64,000 nucleotides of DNA, from NCBI GenBank assembly GCA_905183005.1, contig CAJJDO010000026.1:237717-301716 (forward strand), in the 5' to 3' direction. Positions 51,118 to 62,100 of the stretch are shown here, one piece after another. The notes under the pieces were generated by a model. That model searched no databases. It worked only from the letters and a program-made list of their open reading frames with translations, and was not told the DNA's origin. Position 1 is the first letter of the stretch; every line of letters starts with the position of its first letter. The DNA comes from Paramecium pentaurelia. Lineage: Eukaryota > Ciliophora > Oligohymenophorea > Peniculida > Parameciidae. The position numbers and the translations under genes are program-made.

Positions 51118-51659
51118 ATGCTTAAGAAGTTTTCATTATATGCAGTTAATTAATTATTATTTAATTTTAATGGAGCAGAAGCCTTTAAGTAGGTTCAAAA
51201 TTACATCTTAAGTAATTCATAATAACCTTACTTTAAACAAAGGAGTTTTTGGAATGTGAAAATTAATCTATAAAACAAAAATAAATGTAAGAATTTATTT
51301 TATATATGTTAAGTTTACTTACAAGTTCTAAAAAAGAACCAAATAGAAATAAAGTCAGATTTAATGATATGGTAAAGAGTAATAAATATTTTGAGAAAAA
51401 TCAATCATCAAAATGTTATAAAATAATATTAAGTTATTAATCTATTGATTTAAGATCTTAGAATCATAATAGTCTGTTTATTTATTTATTGAATATTTTA
51501 AAGGAGTATTGGTATATAAATATAATAAGAAAAAAAATATCAATTGGAATCCTAATTTAAATTATCCCTTCCTTTTCATTTAACAACATTATTTTTATAA
51601 AAGGAACATCATTTTAATTGAATATTATCATAGTAATTATATAACACATTCAAATTTGA
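51118..51659 (+). CDS. Ambiguous hypothetical locus
   Basis: Two overlapping readings compete. One starts at ATG 51118 (LKKFSLYAVNQLLFNFNGAE) and stays open to 51492. The other starts at ATG 51285 and stays open to 51659 (125 codons, with KKEPNRNKVRFNDMVKSNKY and a hydrophobic end). They may be exons of one gene joined by an intron, but I cannot fix the splice sites. No family recognised. Confidence 0.33.
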
Positions 51660-52093
51660 ATACAGAGATTATTTTATAACATGAAATGACATATTAGTCT
51701 TTGGATTGCATTTAATGCTATTAATAAAATAATGAAGATATTTATTGAGAATCTAAATACAAGATTAAATTTTAGTTAAAATATACAGTATATAATTTTT
51801 TATGAAAAAATTAAAAACATTTATTTTAAGATTGATATGAATAAAAAATATATTTTATCCAAATCATCTTAAAATATTACCTAATTTCAATTTAGCATAA
51901 GTAGGATAAGATAGTTATAATATAGTATATTGAATTTAAAATATTTGTTTAAAATAAGTTAGAAATGGAATTCAATATATAGAGATAATTATGAAATCAA
52001 TTTTATTAAATTGTACTGAATTAAAAGATTAATAATAATAACTTCTTGAAGAATACAAGAATGATTAATTATTTTATTTAATAATGTAAAATC
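51660..52093. other. Spacer with weak open stretches
   Basis: AT-rich sequence between the ambiguous locus and the centrin gene end. Forward frames stay open for 40-60 codons at a time but show no motif. Nothing I can support. Confidence 0.4.
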
Positions 52094-52765
52094 TCATTAC
52101 TTTCCATATTCTTTTTAGGTCATTAGATTATAAAAATCTTAAAATGTAACAAATCCATCATCATCCAAATCAGCCTATATTAAATATATTAATAATATAT
52201 ACTTTCTTAAACATATGTTAAATTTCTTCATCTGTCATTTCTTCTCCTAAATCTTAAGCTACTCTTTTGAGTTCATCCCAAGTTATTCGACCTTAAATAG
52301 TAAATATATTAGTTTACCTTCTTTGTTCCAGTCATATAAATTAAATACCTTTTGAATTTAGTCTCGTGTATCTTTATCACTAACTTTTGCTGTTGCTAGA
52401 TGTAAAAATTCTTCAAAATCTATTCCTCCAGAATTGTCAGTATCTAACTCTCCTAAGACTTAATAAATAAATTTATTGTGATATGTTTTAATTCCAGATG
52501 CTTCAAAAGCTTCTCTCAATTCTTATGGATCAATTGCTCCAGATCCATCATTATCAAAAATATCAAAGGCTTACTTAAAATTACAATATAATCATACTTT
52601 AACTTCTAAGACTTCTTCTTTTGTCAAATGGGGAGGTTTAGCATAATCTTCAGCATTGAATACTTTTTATTTAGGAGGTTGAGTAGGTTATGAAGTTTTT
52701 TACTATTAGTTAACTTTAGCTGGTTAAGGAGGAGGTTATGTTTATTTGTTTTATTATCTTGACAT
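52094..52765 (-). CDS. Centrin (caltractin)
   Basis: Exactly 197 residues after introns of 24, 26 and 28 nt. A 60-residue Gln/Pro-rich head (SRQQNKQTQPPPQPAKVNQQ) precedes four EF-hands. Loop 1 is DNDGSGAIDPQE, loop 2 is DTDNSGGIDFEE and loop 4 is DLDDDGFVTFQD, all with good ligands. Loop 3, DWNKEGRITWDE, is weaker but still plausible. The KDTRDQIQKVFNLYD linker and EEIQHMFKKADLDD match centrins rather than calmodulin. Centrins build contractile calcium-sensitive fibres at basal bodies; in Paramecium they form the infraciliary lattice. The end TQKEYGKQ lacks the typical final KTSLY. It starts 39 bases after the stop of the next minus-strand gene. Confidence 0.92.
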
Positions 52766-52804
52766 TGATAAAATAGATATTTATTTAAATAAAAGTATAT
52801 TATT

Positions 52805-54092
52805 ATCATTTTAGAATGTTTACTAATTCATGATTTTCATCTAAATATTGAAAGGATTCACATATTTGTAATTCAGTATTAGTTTCCAAAAGTGAAATAA
52901 AAAAAAGTTCTTAGAATTCTTATTTCAAATGATTAAGCTATTAGTAAATTATTATTATAAATACTGCATTCCATAAATCCAATAATTCAAGTCCATTACG
53001 AATACATAGACATACAACTATAGATGGATCAATAATTTAATTGTGTATTAATTAAATATTTTAACAAGAGTAAGAAGCTTGATTTTTTGAAAGATCTTCA
53101 AAATTCTAAGCATTTTACACAAAATGAGGATCCAAGTAAATAAGATAATCTTGAATTCTTCCTACAATATAGAAGGCTCTATTCGAAACTCCTCCAATAA
53201 TACCTTAAAAATAAGGTAAAGTCATTAAATGATTCAAGACTTCCAAATAATCTTTATTAACATTTTAGAGGCCAATTCGAGTAGGAAGAAAGATACCAAT
53301 ACCTTTATCATCTTATTAATTTAATTGAATATTATTTTTAACACATTCTTTTAACCATTCTAAATTACCTTTATCATAATTAAACATTTTTTGTATTGCA
53401 TCCTAGAGAATAAAAGCACATTCATAATTTATATAGATTTACATGTTTACGGAGTCTTATTATGAAAATTCTATTTACATTAAGAGTATTTAAATAAGTA
53501 ATTTAAAGTTTCAAGTATTTCATTAGGTTTATACCAATCTCCAGGTTCTTTCTTAAATTCAATTTTTGCATGATAAACAATTTTTTAAATAGAAAATGGA
53601 GCATGATAATATTCAACTTAGTTCTATTTAGTTTACTTAATAAAATCAATCATCTCATCATCATCATCATCTATAAAATGTCTAATTAAAACTATCAATT
53701 ATTCAGGCTAAGTAAATGAATGATAATGCCTTATAACTTAAGCTAATGCCATTTGAGCAACTCTAATCATGCACCCCCAGCCTGTATCTGAAGTGAGTGA
53801 ACTGACTTAAAAATAGGAAAGTATATAAAACTTTAAAATTATGGAATTTTTTTCCTATAAGAAAACCAAAGGATTTATGAACAAGTCTTTTTCAATTTTT
53901 CTATTCTTTGCTTAAAATAAATAATGAAAGTTTTCTTACTTCTATACCAATATCGTTTTTTATAGTTTCATTTAAAATATAAATAACTTTATCCTTTTAT
54001 CTTAACTACTTATCTATGTCATAAACATATTAAGTCAAATTAAATTTGGCATTATACCATCTATCAAGTAAGGACCCACATAAATTATACAT
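52805..54092 (-). CDS. ATG4: ATG4 autophagy cysteine protease
   Basis: Cleaves the C-terminus of ATG8 to expose the glycine for lipid attachment, and later removes ATG8 from membranes. The catalytic Cys lies in SLTSDTGWGCMIRVAQMALA (nt about 53770). The Asp and His of the triad lie in IYLDPHFVQNAQNF (near 53128), after GIIGGVSNRAFYIVG. The segment IFLPTRIGLQNVNKDYLEVL also matches. The N-terminus LCGSLLDRWYNAKFN starts at ATG 54092 and the C-terminus ends HELVNILK with TGA at 52805. Several short introns are needed; those around 53850-53930 and 53440-53460 are only approximate. It is a normal-sized, apparently active enzyme. Confidence 0.88.
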
Positions 54093-54146
54093 ATATTAAT
54101 TAAATGTTAAGAAATAATACTGATTTCTATATATTATTAATAATAC

Positions 54147-57100
54147 ATGGCTAATCAGTTTATTGAATATACATCTTAAGAATTTTTGCAATTGCATTCT
54201 TACCTTTTAAATACCAATAACAACACCCTTGAATTAGAGAAAACAGTAATTTTTCATAGATTATTTCCAGTTCAAGGAAATAGAAAGAGCTTGCACTACA
54301 TTTTCAACATCTTTAAAAAAAATAGCAGAACGTCTTCATGAATTTGTGAGCAAAGGTACAGGTGATGATGACAATATCGAATGTGTTTACTAGTATTTGA
54401 GCAACTTTTTACTTTAAAATTCTTAATAGTGGCAATAAACAAGTGAAAATCTAAGAAGTGAAGTTTAATTATTTTATTATTCATGCCTTAGGTTCTTGAA
54501 CCATATCAACTAATCATGAGCAATTATAGAAATATAAACTTAAAATTATCTTAAGAAATGAAAGAATATATTGGAAATATCTAATCATTAAATAAATAAA
54601 TATCTGAGTAGCAAGAGGAATATATACGTTTAATGCAAAATGCAGATAAAAGTTAATTAATTATGGAAAGAACAGTTGGAGAAATTGCTAAGGGAAACAA
54701 AGGCAAAGATGAGTTAGTGAGAGCATCAGAAAGATAAATTAAATTAAAAGAAATTGCTATAGAAGCTTAGGAAGATTATAAAAAAATTATAGAGAAAGGA
54801 AATAAGAAACTTTCAGATTTTGATGTAAAAATTAAAGATTGGTATTAATAAGTATTTTTAAATGATGAAAACAGGTAAAAATGTATCATTTAAATTAGAA
54901 TCAAGTTTTCTAAATAAATTATGTTATCATTAATGAAAAAGTTAACAAATGAGACTGTCTATTCTATATACTAAGATAAACTTAATTAATTAGAGTTGAG
55001 AGTGATTCAAAAATAACCTTCGGATCTATAACACTAGATTTAAAGATTGTTAAAAAAAAGTGGAAGTAAATCTTATACTTATTGAAGCTGAAACAGTTTA
55101 ATTCTCATTATTTGATTAAATTAATTATGATTAAATTAAGAGAGGAGAATAGAAGAAAAATATGTAATATGTTGGAAGTGAATGGACTTTAATAGGAGAA
55201 TAACTAACTGAAGAATAAGCTACAAAAATTCTGTAATTTATTAATGAACTTATGGAAAATCAAGAGACTTCAGATGACAGTACCAATAATTCTAGAAATA
55301 GATCGTATTCAACATCTTCAACAAAATCAAATTAATTTTTGTCACATGAATATCTAGGAGTTAAATAATTAATGTCAAAATAATCAGCTAGATAATTCTT
55401 AAACAATTTATTATCAAAGGAGATTGAAAAGAGAAAAGTCAAATAATTAAATTTATCAGAAGATTCTTTTAATGAAGTTAGTGCTATATTTAAACATGTA
55501 TTCTTAATTTTAGATGCAGAATTTGATGTAGAAGAGTTCTATATCTTTTTATAATTATCATATAAAATTGTAAAAGGAGAGAATTCTCATCTTATATCAA
55601 GCTTTACTAAATTAGATATTTGGTAAAATAAATAGAAATGGAAATCCTTATATGAACATATTAAATCAACTAAATTTTAATAAAAACATATTATAGATCA
55701 ATAATTTAATATAGTTAAAAAAGGATATGGGTTGATTAGTAAGGGATTAAAGAAAATTACTGGGGTTGTTTAAGGTTAATAATATTCAGAAAAAGAAAAA
55801 TATTAATAATAAAAATACAGTGTATTACATGAGATTGCCACATTCCTAAGTGAATTAAATGTCTCTCCTTAACTAGGAACAGATGTAATATTAGAACTTG
55901 CATTTCATTCTGATATTAAATTAGAAAAGGTGTAATTAGAAAAACTATTATAAATATTAGAAGAAAAAAATGCTATTACATTTAATTAAAAATATTCTTC
56001 AGGTTTGGGTATTAAATAACGTAAGGAAGATAAACATAAAAGAAATGGATTAAATAATCCTTAATTAAGATTGATTTATTCAATCAGATTATCTATTAAA
56101 TATTTGTCATATAAAGATAAACCCTATTAATTATTACTAGTATCAAAAGCCTTTAAATTTCATTTAAGATTTGCTATAGAGAAATATTACATTATTCATA
56201 ATAGTCTACCATATATGGAACAAACTCAATATTATAGAGCATAAAATTTGAAGGTTTACCTCAGAATTGATCAAAATCATATGGATTATGCTATAAAAAA
56301 ATCTGAAGCTTAATAGGAAATATAATAATATGAAGAAATTATTACTATGGATGTTTAAAGATCTTTACAATTACATTTTGATAGGGTTCCTTCAAGTAAA
56401 CTACAATCATTCCTCAGAACATATGCATTTCATAATAAAGAAGTTGGATATTGTTAAGGAATGAATTATATTGTTGGATATTTGTATTTAACATTTGAAG
56501 ATGAGGAAGTAACATACATAGTGTTTGATTATATTATGAGAAATTATTTTTCTTAATATTTTGAAAATGAATTTGAAATGCTGGTATTAATATTATATTT
56601 ATGAATTAGAAAAAAGTATTTTACCAATATGAGAGATTGCTGTTTTTATTTTTACCTAATTTATATCAACACTTTAAAAAAGTAAATTTAATTAATTATG
56701 AAAGTAAAAAGTTGATGCATCTTACTATTTAACTGCTTGGTTTATCACTGTATTCACTTAAGTATATTAATTTACCTTACAGTCAGCATTATTGAATATT
56801 ATATGGGATATATTCATTATTCAATAATGGAAAGGTAAATATTAAAATAATAAATTTTAGGATTTTATAAATGTGTTTTATTTTTATTATATTTTTACTA
56901 AAAAGAATTATTACAATTAGAATTTGATTAAATTCTTCATTTTTTGAGTGAAATTATAAAAAATGAATTATTTAGTCTTAAAACAGAATATTAAGTTTAA
57001 GAATACATTTGTACAAAGTTAAAAATTCCATCAAAACCTCTAAAAGGAATAATCGTTAATTAATTCCATGTTACGAATAGTCTCTTATAATAATTGGAAT

Positions 57101-57162
57101 AGGAGTTTAATTGCTTTTCAACAAACTTTGATTCATAATTAAAATAGTTCAAATACAAATGA
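54147..57162 (+). CDS. F-BAR-like plus TBC Rab-GAP fusion protein
   Basis: 947 residues after seven introns (25, 29, 22, 26, 23, 21 and 26 nt), an exact fit. Residues 1-260 form a helical F-BAR-like module (RACTTFSTSLKKIAERLHEF; then VRASERQIKLKEIAIEAQED). The middle is polar, with a Ser-rich linker and a helical part. From about residue 700 is a TBC domain: LHFDRVPSSKLQSFLRTYAF, then NKEVGYCQGMNYIVGYLYL with the Gln finger, and YLTAWFITVFT. TBC domains speed GTP hydrolysis by Rabs; the motif expected to carry the catalytic Arg is degenerate (HFDRVPSS, with an Arg). The fusion would bring Rab inactivation to curved membranes. The head start is 54 bases from the divergent ATG4 start. Confidence 0.75.
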
Positions 57163-57324
57163 AATATAATTATATTCATAAATTTATCTATTTTTATTTA
57201 TTATAATACTTATTTAGTTAAAACTAATTTATTAGGAAGACTTTATAATGATTCATATATTATTTTTAAATAATTGATTAATTCATTTATAGGATTATAT
57301 GTAATCTCAATATTATAAATAATA

Positions 57325-59122
57325 ATGAATTATTAATTTGAAATTATAAAAAAGGTTTGGGCATCTAAGAAAATTTGGGCTTTTTTTAAATATCAACATC
57401 TTTTAAACTAGAGAATAAAAGAATTAATAAAAGAATTAGATCCAAAAATACAAACTGTAATTGAATTGAAAGAGAAAAAATAATAAATTGGAATAACTAA
57501 TAAATAATTTACAAAAGCATGTACTAAAGCTTTAGAGAATCAAGCTAACCTTTTGAAACCATTGATATTACTGAATAAGAGAAATATTATAAATAATTAG
57601 AAGTATCTAATTGATATTTTATAAATAATTCATTATTCTACAAATAATGAAGAATCTAATTATGTAGAGGAAACAATGAAGAATGCAAAAAAAATAAAAG
57701 AATAGAAATAAGTAAGTTTATGACATAATATTTAGTTATATAAAATATTAGAATTGATATTTGTGATGTTATAAAATCAATAAAAAGAAACAACTAAATA
57801 TTAAATATTAATATGTTTAGATTCCATATTAAAATCATTAATGAAATGCTCTTAAAATAATCCTGAAATATTGTAAAATTTAATATAGTTTTAAAAATAT
57901 AACAGGAGTATTTCTTACAAAAAATCTTATTAAGGAATAGGTCAATTTATATAAGCAATAACATCTTTTGATTGTAAATTAAAACCAGATTTGACACCAG
58001 AAATAATAGATACAACTTTGAATAATGTATTACAATAATTAGATTGTGTAATTTGTTATACTGCAATGAATGATCCTGTATCAATGAAATGTGGACATAG
58101 TTTTTGTAAGTCATGTATGACTCAAGACTAAAATAATTCTAAGAAATGTCCAATTTGTAGGTATGATTAATGAAAAATTTAGAGTGGAGTAGGTAGATGA
58201 GGTTTATCTAAGTGAAAATAATAAATTCTTAACAAAGTTAATTTAATTACGATTAAGTTTTGAGAATTAATAAAATTTATAATAGGAGGATGATGTTTAA
58301 AACTATTATAAAATATATATAAAACCATAAAGTAGTGAGACTTATGAGTAAAAAATAATCTTCAGAACTTAATAATCTCTAAAGTATTTAATTGAAGAAG
58401 AAGTAGAAATTGATACTAAGAGATTTAAATCATTATCTGTATAATAGTTTTAATAAGTATTACAATAAAATCTTATTTTTATTCTTATTGATAAAAATGA
58501 GAATGCTTATATAGTGAAAAATATATTGACTCATATAAGCAAGAGTAAAACAAGAATTAAAGTTGAATATTAAGATAAAATAAAAATTGTAGAATAATAT
58601 TTCTCTGAAATTCATTTGAATACAGAAAATGGAGAATACATATTTGAATCATAATTTGCAACAGCAATTACTTTAGAAGATCAAAATATAGATTTAAATA
58701 GTTTTGAAATCCAAAAATAACTCAATAATTTGATTAATAATATAAAAGGATTCTTTAATCAAGCTCTATTAAATTAATAATAAGATTAGACATATTAAAC
58801 TATATATTCATACTTATCATAAGTAGGAATTTTGAGTTTATCTAATTCTGATATAATTAGTAATTATGACTAAATAAGAAAATATTCATACTTAGTACCA
58901 AATATATTAAGAATACCTGAGAAGGAAAGAGTAGAAATCTAATAGACAAATAATTTAATTACTAGATTAGAGTTAATTCAAAAAAACTTAAATAGATTCA
59001 AATAATGCTCTAATATATTAATGATATTTCAAATTCAAAGATAGAATCAAGATTCTAGAAGGAATATCATAATTTTTATTATAGTATTTTTTTTGTTTTT
59101 ATCGTTTGTCCTATAGTTGTGA
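57325..59122 (+). CDS. RING-finger protein with C-terminal membrane anchor
   Basis: Exactly 583 residues after introns of 24 and 22 nt. A basic helical head (KKVWASKKIWAFFKYQHLLN) is followed near residue 235 by a complete RING-HC: LDCVICYTAMNDPVSMKCGH then SFCKSCM and KKCPICR. The zinc ligands are C..C, C.H..C and C..C. A long Gln/Lys/Ile-rich region follows, and the last 20 residues are a tail anchor (IIIFIIVFFLFLSFVLQL). This points to a membrane-anchored E3 ubiquitin ligase. The helical stretch before the RING could bind a partner. The substrate is unknown. Confidence 0.82.
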
Positions 59123-59166
59123 CTCATGATAAGTTTGTATCAAATATCAATTATAATTATTCAAAT

Positions 59167-62100
59167 ATGAATCAACAATATCTGCAAGTTCCTTTGTCTT
59201 AAAGTAGATAATCAATGACTTATGAAAAGTATTAAACTACTTCAGGAATAGTTGTAAACACTGATAAGTAAATTTATATTCATAATTTAGACGAATAGGT
59301 GATAATAATTAGAGTGGCAGAAAAAGTACTCTTTTTGAAGATAAGTATATAATTATTGAATATGTAGACGATATGAGGAATTACTACAAGATAATAGAAA
59401 ATTAAAAGAAGTGATAGAGCAATTGGATAAGGATAATTAGCAATTAAAATAGATGTCAGGGGAGAGCTATAATCTAAAATAGAAATATATGATTACATAA
59501 GCAGAATTAGAGGCTGCATAATAGGAATTAGCTAAATTGAGATCTCAACTCTTGATGAGAAATTCTTAAGATGCAGAATAATCAACTCTTGTAACTAGAT
59601 ACAAACAAGATGTATCTACATTGACTCAGCAACAGATAAAATATGAACAAGGTAAAATTCTAATTAATTTTCAAGAAATATCACAGTTAAATGCTTTGTT
59701 AGAATAATAAAGGAAACAAGTAGAAGAATTCTTAAGATTAAAAAGTAAATATGAATAGGATATCTAAACATATAGAAGTAGGGCTTAGAATTTAGAGATG
59801 GAAATTAGACAAGTCAAAGAATAAAGGAACTCTACAACTTAAAATGAAATTATTAGATTGACTTAGGAAATTGCAAGATATTAATCTGAATTTCAGGTTA
59901 GATCATCAGATAAAGAATTATATGAAAGAACAATATAAACATTAAATGATAAAATTAAAGAGATGGATAATGACATATAGATATTGATAGAAGCACATAC
60001 TTAGAATTAATACAAATTAGAATCTGCTATGGCTGAATCGAAGAGTAATATGTAGTATCAAATTGATTAATTAAAACAAGAGATGAATTTCTATTAAACA
60101 TAATGTAGATAATGGTAGGAGAAATGTTAAACAGCTGAAATGCAAAAAGAAGAAAGTGAAAGAAGAATCATTTAGATGGAAATTAGAATTAATGAAACAA
60201 AAAAATAAATTGAATAATAATAAAATGATAAAGTATAAAGAGAAAGTTATTAAATTCATACTATTTAAAATGAATTAGAAAGTTGGAAATAAAAATATAT
60301 TTCATTAGAAATTAAAATGAAGGATTATGATAATTATAGAATGAAAATAATACAATTAGAAGAATAATCAAATTATTATAAAAATGAAAATGATTAAATG
60401 AAAGAAGAATTAGAAATCTTGATAGCAGAAATTAAATAGTTATAAGAATAAAATAATGGATATCGTTTGAGTATTACTCAATTAGAAAATTAAACAAGAA
60501 ATAGTTTAGAAAATGATAGATATAAAACTTAGATTAGGAATTTAGAAAATACTATTAATCAATTAAATCAATAAATAAATGCATATAAAATAGAAACTAA
60601 AGAACTTGAATAATAGGTTATGTATCATTAAAACAAGAATACAAATGTTGATTATTAGGTAAGAGAAAAAGATGAAACTATTTCAAAACTTTAATATAAA
60701 TTAAATAATATGGAAAAAGAACTTAGGATTATTTTTGAGGAATAATTAAAAATAGAAAAATAAGATTGGGATAGATAAAAATAATAATAAATAGATGATC
60801 AATTATAAAAGATAACCAAAAGATATGAATCTGAAATCTTAACTTTGAGGTAACATTTTTCCTCTTTAGAAATAGAGAATCAATCATTAACAAAATAATA
60901 TGAAAGATTAAAAAAAGAAGGAGAAATGAGTTTTTAAAGATAATCAGAAAAAGAAAAAAGTAGAATTATTGAACTTGAAAGATAGATTATTTAATTAGAA
61001 AATTAATTATCTTTATAAAAAAAAGATTTTTAATTGAAAATTGAGGAAGTTAATTAATAATCCAACTTGAAGGAGTATTATGAAGTTTAAATTAAATAAA
61101 TAAATGATAAATTATAAAGAGAATAAAATTAAGTTAAATAATTGAATGATTAATTATTAATTGAATAAAAAAAGACTTTAGATATAGAAACAAAATACTC
61201 TAGAGAAATACGAGATATTAAATTATCATAAGAAAAAAGAATTGAAATTCAATAAACTACATAATTTTAATTTGAATTAGAGAATCATCAAAAAGATATG
61301 GAAAAATTGAGAAGAGAATATAGATAGATTGAATAAGAATATTAAGAGATGGAAGTTTAAGTAAAGTTATGGAAAGAAAAGTTCTATGATGAATAACAAA
61401 AACATTAAGAAATTAGATAATAATTGATTGAAATAAGATCTTAATATGAATCTCATACAATTATAAATACACAATCAGACTATGATAAATAAAGAATTTA
61501 AGAACTTGAAATGAATTTAATTTAATTATAAGAATAGATAAGAGTATTTTAAATTAGAGAAGAAAAATATAAAGAATAAATTACAACATATTCTATGTCA
61601 ATAGAAAAACAAAAATCTAATTTAGATGAATTGAAGAGAATCAAATAATTAGAATATGAAATTGAATCCTTAAAGATTTAATGTAGAGATTTAGAAAGAT
61701 AATTACAGGATAAATAAATGGAATATGAGAAATTACTTAAAAGAAAATAAGAAGTTAAACTTGAAACTATTGAAGTTTCATCATCATAAGATAAATTAAA
61801 AATTTAAGAATTAGAATCCTAAATTCAATTATTAAAATTGTAATTATAATAGTTACATAATTCTAAGTAAGAAGTTATAAGAGAGACAATAAGAGAAACA
61901 GTACAAGTAAGAAGTTAAGAAGACATAAAAATGATTGCATAATTAGAGGAGGAATTACAATTATGGAAGACAAAATATTATGAATTAGATAGAAGAAAGA
62001 ATTAGGTAGTAGTTGAAACTATCAGAGAAGTTTAATCATTAGAGAGTGATAAATAAAGAATATAAGAATTAGAAATATAACTTTAATAATTAAATTTAAA

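Noticed and set aside
52624..52809. Minus-strand ORF of 61 codons starting at 52809
   Set aside because: It is another frame of the centrin head; the frame starting at 52765 leads into four EF-hands.
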